DNA of 47,039 nt from Oscillospiraceae bacterium (GCA_022509005.1 JAFLUC010000007.1:1-47039); one strand, 5' to 3'; positions 33,682 through 44,393 are shown, numbered from the stretch's first letter. Notes: generated from the letters alone by a model not told the origin. Numbers and translations are program-made.

Positions 33682-35414
33682 CAGCTCACCTCCCGTTCCA
33701 TCTGCGAATAATAGATTTCCTGATATTCGTGATTGGACTTTATAAGCTCGTTATGCGTGCCCTCGCCGGCGATTTTACCGTCGTTGAGCACTATTATCTT
33801 ATCTGCGTCAAGAACCGAGCCGATTCTCTGCGCGATAATTATCTTTGTTGTATCTTTAAGCGTAGTCGCGAACACATGACGTATTTTCGCCTCTGTCGCA
33901 GTATCGACCGCGCTTGTGGAATCATCAAGTATAAGTATCTTGGGTTTTTTGAGCAGCGCTCTTGCGATACAGAGTCTCTGCTTCTGTCCGCCCGATACAT
34001 TCACGCCGCCCTGACCAAGCTCCATATTATAGCCCTCGGTAAAGCCGCGCACAAATCCGTCTGCCTGAGCGGCAGCGGACGCTTCATATATCTCCTCCTC
34101 CGATGCATCTTCATCGCCCCAGCGGAGATTGTCTATGATCGAACCGGAGAAAAGCACGTTCTTCTGCAGAACCATGCCCACTCCGTCACGGAGCTTGTGA
34201 AGATCATAATCCTTCACGTTCACCCCGTCTACCAATACCTCGCCCTCTGTGGCATCGTACAGTCTCGGAATGAGCTGCACAAGCGAGGATTTACCGGAAC
34301 CTGTCACGCCGACAATGCCGATGATCTGCCCCGGCTCCGCCGTGAAGGATACGTTATCAATAACCTTATCCTCACGGTTTTCATAGTATTTAAATGATAC
34401 GTTTTTAAATTCCACGCGCCCCTCTGTGACAAGCTTGTCCTTTGCGTTCGCATTTTCGTCCGTAAGATCCGGTTCTGTGTTAAGCACCTCTGAAATTCTT
34501 CTAAGCGATGCGACCGCGCGCGTTGAGTTTATGATCATCATAGATACCATCATAAGCGATGAAAGTATCTGCGTTGTATACTGTACTATCGCACTCAGCG
34601 CTCCGACCTGCATCTCATGACCGACAACAAGCGAGCCGCCCCTGTAGAGCACTATAAGCGTTGTTATATTCATCGCAAGCGTCATTACAGGCATTGTGCA
34701 TACAATGACTCTCAACGCGGCAAGGGTACTGTCGCGCAGGTCCGTGCTCGCCTCATTAAAACGCTCCGTTTCAAACCTGTCGCGCACAAACGATTTTATA
34801 ACGCGCACATTCGTTATATTCTCCTGCGTTTTTGAGTTGAGGTTATCAAGGCTTTTCTGCATCCTGTCAAATCTCGGAAGCGCGATTTTCATAAGCAGGA
34901 AAATCGCAAGCGCTAAGAGCGGTATCATAACAAGCATGATCGACGCGAGCCTTACGTTGATCGAGAACGCCATTATTACGCCGCCTATTAACATACCCGG
35001 CGAACGTACCGCCATAATAAGCGCCATTCTCGTTATGTTCATGACCTGCGTTATATCGTTTGTAAGACGCGTAACAAGCGAGCCGGTTGAAAATTTATCT
35101 ATATTCTTAAAGGAAAATTCCTGTACCTTGTCAAACACCGCTTTTCTAAGATCAGCGCTGAAGCATACAGCCGCCTTGACCGAGAAATAATGCCCGCCTA
35201 TTCCGCCCGATACCTGGATCACAATACAGCCCAGCATTATGAGCGCCTGACGTATTATAAAATCAAGGTTTCGTCCGCTTAAGATACCGTCATCTATCAT
35301 CTGAGACATGAGCTTCGGAAGGACGATCTCTCCGGCAACCTCTGTAAGCATGAGCAGCGGTCCGAGAATAAACAGCAGCTTGTACGGCTTTATGTATTGA
35401 AGATATTTTCTCAC
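33681..35414 (-). CDS. ABC exporter half, degenerate-site subunit
   Basis: 577 residues, six-helix type I exporter domain followed by an ATPase domain. Walker A GVTGSGKSS (~369) is intact, but Walker B reads ILILDDSTSAVD, so the catalytic Glu is Asp (~498), and the His switch reads IIAQRI, with Gln for His. Its signature VSGGQKQRL is close to consensus. In heterodimeric exporters this combination means this subunit contributes the signature to the active site of the partner, while its own site binds but poorly splits ATP. The start is GTG at 35414, with AGGAAG nine bases upstream, only one base after the pyrG stop, so it is translated together with pyrG. Confidence 0.93.
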   Translation of the reverse strand: MRKYLQYIKPYKLLFILGPLLMLTEVAGEIVLPKLMSQMIDDGILSGRNLDFIIRQALIMLGCIVIQVSGGIGGHYFSVKAAVCFSADLRKAVFDKVQEFSFKNIDKFSTGSLVTRLTNDITQVMNITRMALIMAVRSPGMLIGGVIMAFSINVRLASIMLVMIPLLALAIFLLMKIALPRFDRMQKSLDNLNSKTQENITNVRVIKSFVRDRFETERFNEASTDLRDSTLAALRVIVCTMPVMTLAMNITTLIVLYRGGSLVVGHEMQVGALSAIVQYTTQILSSLMMVSMMIINSTRAVASLRRISEVLNTEPDLTDENANAKDKLVTEGRVEFKNVSFKYYENREDKVIDNVSFTAEPGQIIGIVGVTGSGKSSLVQLIPRLYDATEGEVLVDGVNVKDYDLHKLRDGVGMVLQKNVLFSGSIIDNLRWGDEDASEEEIYEASAAAQADGFVRGFTEGYNMELGQGGVNVSGGQKQRLCIARALLKKPKILILDDSTSAVDTATEAKIRHVFATTLKDTTKIIIAQRIGSVLDADKIIVLNDGKIAGEGTHNELIKSNHEYQEIYYSQMEREVS

Positions 35415-35415
35415 T

Positions 35416-37050
<1,635 letters not shown>

Positions 37051-37059
37051 CTACGCTAC

Positions 37060-37102
37060 GCAAAACTTTGTTTTGCTATGCTACAACTTGCAAGCAAGTT
37101 GT
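37060..37102. repeat. Pair of short hairpins between the aminotransferase gene and pyrG
   Basis: Two adjacent inverted repeats: GCAAAAC-TTT-GTTTTGC (37060-37076) and ACAACTTGC-AA-GCAAGTTGT (37083-37102). No T-run follows on the minus strand, so they are not classical terminators. They could stabilise the RNA, cause processing between the two genes or be a small repeated element. Confidence 0.7.
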
Positions 37103-37110
37103 TCACCTTG

Positions 37111-38286
37111 TCAATTATCTATATGTTTCTCAACAAATCTTCTTATACGTTGTAATGCTTCCTCAATATTCTCAATCGAATACGCGTATGAAACTCTTAT
37201 AAATCCCTCGCCGCATTCGCCGAACGCCGTTCCCGGCACTACCGCGACTTTTTCTTCCTGCAGAAGCTTGTTACAGAATTTGTCGCTCGTCATTCCTGTG
37301 CGCTTGATACACGGGAATATGTAGAACGCGCCGTATGGCTCAAAGCACGAAAGCCCCATGTCGCGGAAGCCGTCAACTATTATCCGCCGTCTGTAATTGT
37401 ATTCACGAACCATTTCCTCAACGTCATTATCGCAGCTTCTGAGCGCCTCTATTGCCGCATACTGGCTTGTGGTGGGGGAGGACATGATGCCGAACTGGTG
37501 GATCTTTGTCATGAGCTTTATGATCCGCTCCGGTCCCAGCGCGTAGCCAAGCCGCCAGCCCGTCATTGCGAACGCCTTTGAGAACCCATTTACAACGACC
37601 GTTCTCTCATACATTCCATCGATTGCCGAAAACGGTGTATGCTTTTCATCACTGTAGCGCAGCTCGCCGTAGATCTCATCGGAAAGAACGAGTATATCCG
37701 TTCCTCTCAGAACCTCCGCGATCGCTTCAAGATCTGATTTTGACATCACCGCGCCGGTGGGATTGTTCGGGAAGGGGAGGATTAAAAGCTTAGTCTTGTC
37801 CGTTATCTTTTCCCTTAGCTCCTCCGGCGTGAGTCTGAAATCGTTTTCCGCCTTTGTTTCAATCACAACCGGCGTTCCGCCCGCCATGATCGTAAGCGGC
37901 TTGTAGCATACAAAGCTCGGCTCGGGTATGATTACCTCATCACCGGGGCACACAACAGCTCTTATCATAGCGTCGATCGCCTCCGAGCCGCCCACGGATA
38001 CAAGCACCTGTGATTTGGGATCATATTCCACATTATACTTGCGCTTGTTGTACCGGACAATTTCCTCTCTCAGCTCCATAAGTCCGCTGTTTGCGGTATA
38101 ATATGTCTGTCCGCTCTCCAGGCTGTATATGCCCGCCTCGCGTATCGCCCACGGCGTAACGAAATCCGGCTCGCCGACGCCGAGCGAAATAGCGTCCTTC
38201 ATCGTTCCGACGATATCAAAAAATTTACGTATTCCCGACGGCGGAAGCGCGTCCACTGTCGGGTTTATCAATTTGTCATAGTTCAT
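37111..38286 (-). CDS. PLP-dependent aminotransferase, class I
   Basis: 391 residues, fold type I. It transfers amino groups between amino acids and 2-oxo acids using pyridoxal phosphate. Visible: VGEPDFVTPWAIREAGI at the start, PNNPTGAVMSK, LSDEIYGELRY, and the PLP lysine ~237 in GFSKAFAMTGWRLGY. The C-terminal domain ends with GFIRVSYAYSIENIEEALQR. It belongs to the aspartate/aromatic-type branch common in Clostridia, often called PatA- or AspC-like; the substrate is not determined. Its start overlaps the Lrp-type regulator stop by four bases (ATGA), so the regulator probably controls it and may sense its substrate or product. Confidence 0.92.
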   Translation of the reverse strand: MNYDKLINPTVDALPPSGIRKFFDIVGTMKDAISLGVGEPDFVTPWAIREAGIYSLESGQTYYTANSGLMELREEIVRYNKRKYNVEYDPKSQVLVSVGGSEAIDAMIRAVVCPGDEVIIPEPSFVCYKPLTIMAGGTPVVIETKAENDFRLTPEELREKITDKTKLLILPFPNNPTGAVMSKSDLEAIAEVLRGTDILVLSDEIYGELRYSDEKHTPFSAIDGMYERTVVVNGFSKAFAMTGWRLGYALGPERIIKLMTKIHQFGIMSSPTTSQYAAIEALRSCDNDVEEMVREYNYRRRIIVDGFRDMGLSCFEPYGAFYIFPCIKRTGMTSDKFCNKLLQEEKVAVVPGTAFGECGEGFIRVSYAYSIENIEEALQRIRRFVEKHIDN

Positions 38287-38765
38287 ATGGTTATCACCTG
38301 TCTTATATCTCTCTTATCATCCTTAAATATTATGCCCTCCTCCTTGTACTTCTTGAGTACGAAGTGGGTGGTTGTTGAAATGACCGATTCCATAGGAGCG
38401 AGCTTCTGCGCGACAAACAGAGCTACCTCACGCATAGACTTTCCCTCGATCATAACGGAAAGATCATACGCGCCCGACATTAGATACAGCGCCCGTACCT
38501 GAGGATAGTTATAAATACGGTTCGCGACCTTATCAAAGCCCTCGCCGCGCTGCGGCGTTACGCGCAGATCGATAAGCGCCGTTACAACCTCGCGGTCTGT
38601 TTTATCCCAGTTTACGATCGTCTTATAGCCGGCAATTATATGGTTGCGTTCAAGATCGCTTATTTTCTCCTCAACCTCATGCATAGGTATTCCGAGCATT
38701 CTTGAAATTTTTGCAATATCTACTACTCCCTGTTCCTTGTCCAGGATTCGTAAAAGCTCATCCAT
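38283..38765 (-). CDS. Lrp/AsnC-family transcriptional regulator
   Basis: About 160 residues. N-terminal winged helix (VDIAKISRMLGIPMHEVEEK, ~10-55) followed by the ligand-binding RAM domain (~70-150: NRIYNYPQVRALYLMSGAYD, LSVMIEGKSMREVALFVAQK). Family members bind amino acids and control amino-acid metabolism. The longest frame starts at 38804, but that ATG falls in the promoter region and GGAGG lies eight bases before the ATG at 38765 (MDELLRIL), which is preferred. It overlaps the aminotransferase by four bases and is the first gene of the long minus-strand run. A palindrome in its leader is a candidate autoregulatory site. Confidence 0.92.
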   Translation of the reverse strand: MDELLRILDKEQGVVDIAKISRMLGIPMHEVEEKISDLERNHIIAGYKTIVNWDKTDREVVTALIDLRVTPQRGEGFDKVANRIYNYPQVRALYLMSGAYDLSVMIEGKSMREVALFVAQKLAPMESVISTTTHFVLKKYKEEGIIFKDDKRDIRQVITI

Positions 38766-38782
38766 TTTCATTTCCTCCGATA

Positions 38783-38817
38783 TAATTATCATAATTAAGT
38801 ACACACTTTCTATTATA
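38783..38817 (-). promoter_or_regulatory. Leader palindrome and -10 of the Lrp-type gene
   Basis: A perfect palindrome TAATTAT-C-ATAATTA (38783-38797) lies between a consensus -10 TATAAT (minus strand, 38812-38817) and the ribosome binding site. No good -35 is seen. The site fits autoregulation by the Lrp-type protein but this is inference. Confidence 0.5.
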
Positions 38818-38950
38818 CAATAAACGATAAAAAAATGCTATACCTTTTTGAAAAAAAGTTCTACAAATTTTAAATATTTTTTTAAAGTTTACACATCTAT
38901 TTTACAAGAATATACACTCTGTCCGGCAAAAAGGAAATCTTATAATAATA

Positions 38951-38979
38951 TTTACAAATCGATTTACTTGTGATATACT
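38951..38979 (+). promoter_or_regulatory. Promoter of the stalk-domain gene at 39008
   Basis: TTTACA, 17-bp spacer, TATACT, with TGA directly before the -10 (extended element). It lies about 30 bases upstream of the TTG start codon. The rest of the 38805-39007 gap is AT-rich and shows no other clear signal. Confidence 0.7.
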
Positions 38980-39007
38980 TATATATATTTTAAAAGGGGG
39001 AATTATT

Positions 39008-40060
39008 TTGAAGCATATAAATAAAATAATTTCCGCAGCGGCGGGCGCGGCGATTTTGTTTTCGTCATCATCTTCGTTTGCCGCAACGGGAGATATTGCG
39101 GGAAATCTGTATTATACGGATATTAAAACTTATATATACCACTCGCCAATCACATCGTATAATATCGGCGGCAAAACTGTTATTGACGCAGAAATATTAA
39201 ACTGGCACTACGGCTTTGACGTCTACTGGATCGCCGAGGACAGACATCTTGATATCACGGACAAGGGCGGTGATTTCAACTCGCTCCAGGCAATGGGCGG
39301 CGGGCTTGTTGAATCCGCCGAAGGCGAGGTCGGAACGGTTTTCGGTCCGTACTATGAAACGGATATTGTCACAACCTTAAACGGTTCTCCGATCGAGAGC
39401 TACAATATCGGCGGCAGAACCTTTATAGTTGCAGAGGCAATGCGCGACTTTGGGTATAATGTCGACTGGGACGCGGACGCGCGCACCCTCACGATAACAA
39501 AGCCTATGGATTTTTACAAGATAGAAACAGATTACGGCACGATAAAGTCAACCTATGACCATAAAAGGAAGACCGCCTATGTCATAAGCGAGAACAATCT
39601 TATTCTGACTGATGAAAACTACGACCAGTATGAGTTGGAGCTCAGTTCGGGGCAGACTCTGCAGGGTCCGGGCGTCGGAGACAGCTATATCAGGCTTTCC
39701 GATGTTCAGGCGGCGCTTAATGCCGAATGCAGCTTAGTTGAGCAGACGATTGTATCTCACACTGACTGGGTGAACGGAATTTCGTATGACACACCCTACT
39801 ACAGCTACTATATTGACCTTAAATTTAATGAGAGCGATATGCCCGAAGCAAAGCCATCCTCCGGAACAGCAGGGCTCTTCGGTCCTCGTGTACAAGCGGA
39901 TATATATAGCCTTCCCATAGACCTTGTCGTAAACGGCGAAAGCGTTCCAATGCTTGCTATAGCCGGAGGCAAGACATATGAGACATATGTCTGGATCGTC
40001 GACGGCAAGATCTATATCCCGAAATATACTTTTGCAAAACTACTCGGTTATCAATACTGA
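39008..40060 (+). CDS. Secreted stalk-domain (copper amine oxidase N-like) protein
   Basis: 350 residues with a signal peptide (~1-25, ending SSFAAT). Two related stalk-type repeats follow: SPITSYNIGGKTVIDAEILN with YGFDVYWIAEDRHLDI, and SPIESYNIGGRTFIVAEAMR with FGYNVDWDADARTLTI. The rest is a beta-rich region, and the last ~50 residues again look like such a module (VNGESVPMLAIAGGKTYETY, then DGKIYIPKYTFAKLLGY). These modules are common in exported clostridial proteins and often serve as wall or surface attachment parts. The start is TTG at 39008, supported by AAAGGGGG eight bases upstream and a promoter. No enzyme motif is seen. Monocistronic, with a weak hairpin downstream. Confidence 0.75.
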   Translation: MKHINKIISAAAGAAILFSSSSSFAATGDIAGNLYYTDIKTYIYHSPITSYNIGGKTVIDAEILNWHYGFDVYWIAEDRHLDITDKGGDFNSLQAMGGGLVESAEGEVGTVFGPYYETDIVTTLNGSPIESYNIGGRTFIVAEAMRDFGYNVDWDADARTLTITKPMDFYKIETDYGTIKSTYDHKRKTAYVISENNLILTDENYDQYELELSSGQTLQGPGVGDSYIRLSDVQAALNAECSLVEQTIVSHTDWVNGISYDTPYYSYYIDLKFNESDMPEAKPSSGTAGLFGPRVQADIYSLPIDLVVNGESVPMLAIAGGKTYETYVWIVDGKIYIPKYTFAKLLGYQY

Positions 40061-40103
40061 TTCAACGCAAATGGCTCAACCTTTGACAGGGATTGGGCCG
40101 TTT

Positions 40104-40131
40104 CTATTATTTTCAAATACAAAAATAATAG
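40104..40131 (+). terminator. AT-rich hairpin after the stalk-domain gene
   Basis: A 10-bp stem (40104-40113 and 40122-40131), followed after TTGC by a T-run. The stem is nearly all A-T, so termination may be weak. The T-run is also part of the next promoter. Confidence 0.55.
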
Positions 40132-40160
40132 TTGCTTTTTGGAAGGCGATATGGTAAAAT
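40132..40160 (+). promoter_or_regulatory. Probable promoter of the DUF1292-thiC set
   Basis: TTGCTT, 17-bp spacer, TAAAAT with a TGG extension. It lies 36 bases before the DUF1292 start. No TPP riboswitch sequence lies between it and the gene. Confidence 0.55.
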
Positions 40161-40196
40161 AGGATATATATGTATTACTTCTCAAGGAGGAACAGA

Positions 40197-40463
40197 ATGG
40201 CAAATAAAAAACATGATACGCCGGACGGGGTTGTCACACTCATGGACGATCTCGGCAATGAGGTGCACTTTGAATATCTTGATATAATCGAATATGAAGG
40301 GATCGAATATGCCGTATTGTTCCCGCTTGATGATGACAACAATCAGGTCGCTATCCTGCGCGTAAATTTCTTTGACGGCGAAACAGAGGAGCTTTCGGGC
40401 GTTGAGGATCAGGAAGTGCTTGAGGCTGTATTTAAAATATTTATAGAAAACTACAAGGACTGA
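40197..40463 (+). CDS. DUF1292 (YrzB-like) protein
   Basis: 88 residues, acidic. Features of DUF1292: start VVTLMDDLGNEVHFEYLDII, then EYEGIEYAVLFPLDDDNNQV and the end EDQEVLEAVFKIFIENYKD. The family is widespread in Firmicutes and usually lies in house-keeping operons; its function is not established. The frame opens at 40170, but AAGGAGG lies just before the ATG at 40197 (MANKKHD), which is preferred. thiC begins 18 bases downstream, so the two share a transcript. Confidence 0.9.
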   Translation: MANKKHDTPDGVVTLMDDLGNEVHFEYLDIIEYEGIEYAVLFPLDDDNNQVAILRVNFFDGETEELSGVEDQEVLEAVFKIFIENYKD

Positions 40464-40481
40464 ATAAAGAGGAGGTCAGAT

Positions 40482-41783
40482 ATGGAATATACAACACAAA
40501 TGGACGCGGCAAAGAAAGGGATCATAACGCCCGAAATGGAGATTGTCGCAAAAAAGGAAGGAATATCGGCGGAGGTACTGCGCGAGCGCGTTGCGCGCGG
40601 TTCTGTTGCGATACCGTGCAATAAGCTGCATAAGTCGATCAGCCCTGAGGGCGTTGGCGAGGGTCTGCACACAAAGATCAATGTAAATCTCGGAATCTCA
40701 AAGGACTGCACCGATTACAGCGCCGAAATGGAAAAGGTTAACATGGCGGTAAAGATGAAAGCGGAGGCGATAATGGATCTCTCCTGCTACGGCAAGACGC
40801 ACGAATTCCGTCAGAAGGTCGTAGAAACGTGCCCCGCAATGATAGGTACGGTTCCGATGTATGACGCCGTAGGCTATCTCGATAAGGAGCTTGCCGAGAT
40901 CACCGCTGACGAATTCTTGGAGGTTATCGAAGCGCACGCAAAGGACGGCGTAGACTTCATGACGATCCATGCCGGAATAAACCGCCGCACCGCCGCGATC
41001 TTTAAGGAGACAAAGCGCCTTACAAATATCGTATCAAGAGGCGGCTCGCTCATATTCGCATGGATGGAAATGACAGGAAATGAAAACCCGTTCTATGAGT
41101 ACTATGACAAGGTTCTTGATATTCTTGAAAAGTATGACGTAACGATCAGCCTCGGCGATGCGTGCCGTCCGGGCTGTAATCATGATTCGTCAGACGCTTC
41201 GCAGCTCACAGAGCTTATCGAGCTTGGAATTCTCACAAAGCGCGCATGGGAGCACAACGTTCAGGTAATGGTTGAAGGTCCGGGACATATGGCAATAGAC
41301 GAAATTGCGGCAAACATGAAGCTTGAAAAGCGTCTTTGCCACAATGCGCCGTTCTATGTATTGGGACCGCTCGTAACGGATATCGCGCCGGGCTATGACC
41401 ATATCACATCGGCAATCGGCGGCGCGATAGCAGCCGCAAACGGCGCTGATTTCCTTTGCTACGTTACACCGGCGGAGCATTTAAGGCTTCCTAACGCGGA
41501 CGATGTAAGAGAAGGCATCGTTGCGGCAAAGATAGCCGCGCATGCCGGCGATATCGCAAAGGGTGTGCCGGGCGCGCGTGAGATCGACAATAAAATGAGC
41601 GACGCAAGACGGCGCGTATGCTGGGATGAGATGTTTGAATACGCGATCGAGCCCGAAAAGCCTATACGCTATTACAACGAGCTCCCGCCCGAGGAAAAGC
41701 ACACCTGTTCTATGTGCGGCAAGATGTGCGCGGCGAGAACTATGAACAAGATCCTTGCCGGCGAAAAGGTTGATGTAAAATAA
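40482..41783 (+). CDS. thiC: Phosphomethylpyrimidine synthase ThiC
   Basis: A radical SAM enzyme that rearranges 5-aminoimidazole ribotide to the pyrimidine of thiamin. 433 residues, the short bacterial form. Recognisable: [12 protein letters not shown] near residue 65, [20 protein letters not shown], the block [31 protein letters not shown], and the C-terminal Fe-S site CSMCGKMCA. In this copy the cysteines are spaced C-x2-C-x3-C, as written in the sequence. Preceded by GAGGAGG. No TPP riboswitch was found upstream, unusual for thiC. The DUF1292 gene precedes it and an FAD-dependent oxidoreductase follows after 24 bases. No other thi gene lies in the window. Confidence 0.97.
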   Translation: MEYTTQMDAAKKGIITPEMEIVAKKEGISAEVLRERVARGSVAIPCNKLHKSISPEGVGEGLHTKINVNLGISKDCTDYSAEMEKVNMAVKMKAEAIMDLSCYGKTHEFRQKVVETCPAMIGTVPMYDAVGYLDKELAEITADEFLEVIEAHAKDGVDFMTIHAGINRRTAAIFKETKRLTNIVSRGGSLIFAWMEMTGNENPFYEYYDKVLDILEKYDVTISLGDACRPGCNHDSSDASQLTELIELGILTKRAWEHNVQVMVEGPGHMAIDEIAANMKLEKRLCHNAPFYVLGPLVTDIAPGYDHITSAIGGAIAAANGADFLCYVTPAEHLRLPNADDVREGIVAAKIAAHAGDIAKGVPGAREIDNKMSDARRRVCWDEMFEYAIEPEKPIRYYNELPPEEKHTCSMCGKMCAARTMNKILAGEKVDVK

Positions 41784-41807
41784 ATTTAAAATAAAGGCGG
41801 TGATCCT

Positions 41808-43088
41808 ATGAAAGATGTAGTAATTATAGGCGGAGGTCCCGGCGGACTTCTCGCGGCGAAAACAGCTGCGGAAAACGGATTGAGTGCCGTTGTAATCGAA
41901 ACAAAAAAATCATATGATAAATTAAACCGCGCCTGCTCGCAGCAGTTCATTTTAGATGATGATTATGAAGGCGAAGGCGTTGAGGTTGGCGACGGGGTTT
42001 TAAAATTCCCGAAAAGCGGCTTCACGGTTCCTTATACCGGAAAGCTTGTTCCGGTATATAACAAGTATTATCACTCACCAAAGGATAAGATAATGCGCTT
42101 CGCAAGACAAGACGGAAAGGAGCCGTTTTCATATAAGTTTGATAAGCAGTATATGCTTAAAGAGCTTTACACCATCTGTAAGGACATGGGCGTTGAGTTC
42201 ATTCTGGGAACGACCGCGTGCGGTGGTAAGGATAACGGCGAGTATGTCGAGGTAGAGGTTAAAAACGCGGACGGAACAAGCGTGGTTAACGGCAAAAAGC
42301 TCGTTATTGCCGAAGGCGTGAATGCCGCTATGTGCGCAAAGTTCGGTCTGAATGAAAACCGTCCGCATATAGCAAGCGCGCTGACTGTTAAATATGTTAT
42401 GAGCGGAATAAGCGGCGTAGAGAACAACAGCTGGAACTTGTATTACGGAAGGGCGTATAAATCAAACGCGGCAGTCATAATAGGTCCGAGCTTATACGGC
42501 GACGGCATTTATGAGGTTACTATTACAGGTGACGCTAAAAACAAGCCGGATGATATTTTTGCGTCACTCTGCACCGACAGCCCGCTTAAGGAAAACTTTA
42601 AAAATGCAAAGCTTGAGCATAAGATGGGATGCATGGTCAAGGCGTATATGTCAATGATGAATCCGTGCAAAGGAAATATTATTGCGATCGGCGATGCGGC
42701 AGCGTTTGTAGAGGTAGAGGTGCAGGGCGCGTTTTTATGCGGCTACCATGCGGCTAACGCAATAAAGGCTGAGCTGAACGGAGAGAACGGTTTTGAAGAA
42801 TATACAAAATGGTGGCAGGAAGCGTTCGAGTTTAATAACGGCGATCATCTGAAGGTGTCGCAGGGCTATGCGCTGGTTCCTGTATATTCCGATGACGAGC
42901 TGGACTATTTATTCGGGCTCGTAGAGGGCGAATGTCTGTACGGTACATATAGCCAGTATAAAACGCCAAAGCTCATGTGGGATGGTTTCTTATCCCATGC
43001 TGATAAAATAAAGGCGGAGCGCCCCGAGATGTATGAGAAGATTGAAAAATTAAACAGCATGTCACTTGATGCTGCGATAGGAAAATAA
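41808..43088 (+). CDS. FAD-dependent oxidoreductase, geranylgeranyl-reductase-like
   Basis: 426 residues. The N-terminal FAD fold is clear: VVIIGGGPGGLLAAKTAAEN with a GxGxxG-type loop and an acidic end VVIETK. The later FAD-contact block NIIAIGDAAAFVEVEVQGAF (~295) is typical of the geranylgeranyl reductase/FixC-like branch. Cysteine-containing NRACSQQF at ~45 corresponds to the position where this family has a conserved CxG or related motif. Substrate is not known. The gene follows thiC by 24 bases with GGCGGTGAT as ribosome binding site and ends the operon before a strong terminator, so a thiamin-linked role is possible but unproven. Confidence 0.85.
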   Translation: MKDVVIIGGGPGGLLAAKTAAENGLSAVVIETKKSYDKLNRACSQQFILDDDYEGEGVEVGDGVLKFPKSGFTVPYTGKLVPVYNKYYHSPKDKIMRFARQDGKEPFSYKFDKQYMLKELYTICKDMGVEFILGTTACGGKDNGEYVEVEVKNADGTSVVNGKKLVIAEGVNAAMCAKFGLNENRPHIASALTVKYVMSGISGVENNSWNLYYGRAYKSNAAVIIGPSLYGDGIYEVTITGDAKNKPDDIFASLCTDSPLKENFKNAKLEHKMGCMVKAYMSMMNPCKGNIIAIGDAAAFVEVEVQGAFLCGYHAANAIKAELNGENGFEEYTKWWQEAFEFNNGDHLKVSQGYALVPVYSDDELDYLFGLVEGECLYGTYSQYKTPKLMWDGFLSHADKIKAERPEMYEKIEKLNSMSLDAAIGK

Positions 43089-43120
43089 AAACATATATAA
43101 TAATATGCTTGAAAGAATAA

Positions 43121-43161
43121 ATTAAAGCTGCCGCTAAATCAACGCGGCAGCTTTAATTTTT
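43121..43161. terminator. Strong terminator after the thiC operon
   Basis: A 14-bp perfect stem (43121-43134 and 43144-43157, nine-base loop) followed by a T-run. A-run on the other side allows action on the convergent S51-like gene. Confidence 0.93.
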
Positions 43162-43206
43162 CAGGTTGACACGAGCGTTTCTACTTCTTCTTTTTTCTCA
43201 TCAGCC

Positions 43207-43767
43207 TCATTCGCCGATTATCTCTATTCCATCCGGGAAATTCCGTATTGCAAGCGCACAAGTATTTGTCAGCCTTATATTATCCTTTAAAGGATACGCA
43301 ACTTTTCCACGCTTCTCCCCTTCTGCCAGGTGTACATCTAATTTCGTGTCTATCAGACCCAGATTGTCAGGTATGTTATTAGCAAAAATAAGGCTTCCTG
43401 CACTTACACCTACTACAAAACCGTCTGTTTGGATATACTCCATCAGAGTCTTATTAAATCCGGTTTCATTAATCCTTTCAAGCAAATAATAGGTGTCTCC
43501 GCCGCACAAATATACTACATCATACTGCCCAATATCTTCTGTTGTCATTCCGGTATGTAAATCATATACTTTAATATTTTTATCCTCAATACCACATTTT
43601 AATAAGTCATTCATACATTTCGGCAGCACTTCTATCGCCGCTGCATTTACAGCGGCTGTAGGAATAAATAACGCTTTTACCAAAGACATATCTTTGTTTA
43701 TCGTGTCCATAAAATACTCTTGTATTTCTTTTGTTTCTAATCCTGCTGATGTTAATAATACTCTCAT
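43207..43767 (-). CDS. Peptidase family S51-like protein (dipeptidase E-like)
   Basis: 186 residues with a class I glutamine-amidotransferase-like fold. The motif VGVSAGSLI contains the Ser nucleophile in the elbow of S51 peptidases, and VVYLCGGDTYYLL is the conserved G-G-D/N-T block before it. A His-containing segment (LDVHLAEGE) follows. In the family such proteins cleave Asp-containing dipeptides or cyanophycin-like polymers; here the substrate is unknown, and the chain is somewhat shorter than the ~210-230 residues of typical members. AGGAG lies before the ATG, eight bases after the XRE gene stop, so it is co-transcribed with that regulator. Confidence 0.82.
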   Translation of the reverse strand: MRVLLTSAGLETKEIQEYFMDTINKDMSLVKALFIPTAAVNAAAIEVLPKCMNDLLKCGIEDKNIKVYDLHTGMTTEDIGQYDVVYLCGGDTYYLLERINETGFNKTLMEYIQTDGFVVGVSAGSLIFANNIPDNLGLIDTKLDVHLAEGEKRGKVAYPLKDNIRLTNTCALAIRNFPDGIEIIGE

Positions 43768-43775
43768 AACTACTC

Positions 43776-44393
43776 CTATTCTGACCAGTTCATCTGTTCA
43801 TCTAAAATCCCCATTTTCCGACATTCGGCGCACACGTAATCTTTTTCTGTTTGATTTCCAATATGATATTTTAAGATCTTATCTCTGAATACAATATACT
43901 TTTTGTTATCCGCTTTGAAATCAACAAACCAATTACCGCCGTTATCAGGATTTGATATCATAACCTTAGAAATCCGCTCCGGAAAATCGGGTTTGTCACT
44001 TGTAAAAAATAGCACTGTCCAATATTTGGGCTTTCCGCCGGTATGCCATAATTCAATCTTGTGTACATTAAGAAAATCAATAATATTTTCATCATCAATA
44101 CTTTCCTTAATCAATACACCCTCATAGATTTCTGTTTTCTTTTCCTGAATTGCATTACTGCCGCAGCTATGCGCTTCTTTAACCCCGTTTATTGTCAGTT
44201 CATCTTTCAGCAAAACATCTATAGATACATGAAATATTTCGCTCAGTATCAATAAATTTTCTGTCTCCGGCAATGCGATATCCGCTTCCCATTTAGAGAT
44301 AGATTGTCTGCTTACGTTACATATTGACGCAAGCTCTTCCTGAGTCATTCCGTTCTTTTTTCTCAAATCTGTAATTTTCTCTGACAACTTCAC
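43776..44393 (-). CDS. XRE-family regulator with unknown C-terminal domain
   Basis: 205 residues. The helix-turn-helix (~1-65) shows [20 protein letters not shown], then [20 protein letters not shown] and [16 protein letters not shown], the standard Clostridia form. The C-terminal ~130 residues are beta-rich ([40 protein letters not shown]) and near the end have one CxxC (VCAECRKMG). The frame opens at GTG 44402; GGGAGG lies eight bases before the GTG at 44393 (KLSEKITDL), which is preferred. It precedes the S51-like peptidase and probably regulates the pair. Two identical palindromic sites upstream overlap its likely -10. Confidence 0.85.
   Translation of the reverse strand: MKLSEKITDLRKKNGMTQEELASICNVSRQSISKWEADIALPETENLLILSEIFHVSIDVLLKDELTINGVKEAHSCGSNAIQEKKTEIYEGVLIKESIDDENIIDFLNVHKIELWHTGGKPKYWTVLFFTSDKPDFPERISKVMISNPDNGGNWFVDFKADNKKYIVFRDKILKYHIGNQTEKDYVCAECRKMGILDEQMNWSE

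Noticed and set aside
33543..34397. Long plus-strand frame (284 codons) opposite the ABC exporter genes
   Set aside because: It mirrors two convincing exporter genes; the translation is Tyr/Cys/His/Arg-rich nonsense with no motif.
38766..38804. N-terminal extension of the Lrp-type regulator to 38804
   Set aside because: The upstream ATG lies seven bases after the -10, no ribosome binding site precedes it, and GGAGG favours 38765.
40061..40196. Possible TPP riboswitch ahead of DUF1292 and thiC
   Set aside because: The conserved CTGAGA and ACCTGA-type elements are missing; only an AT-rich hairpin and a promoter are visible.
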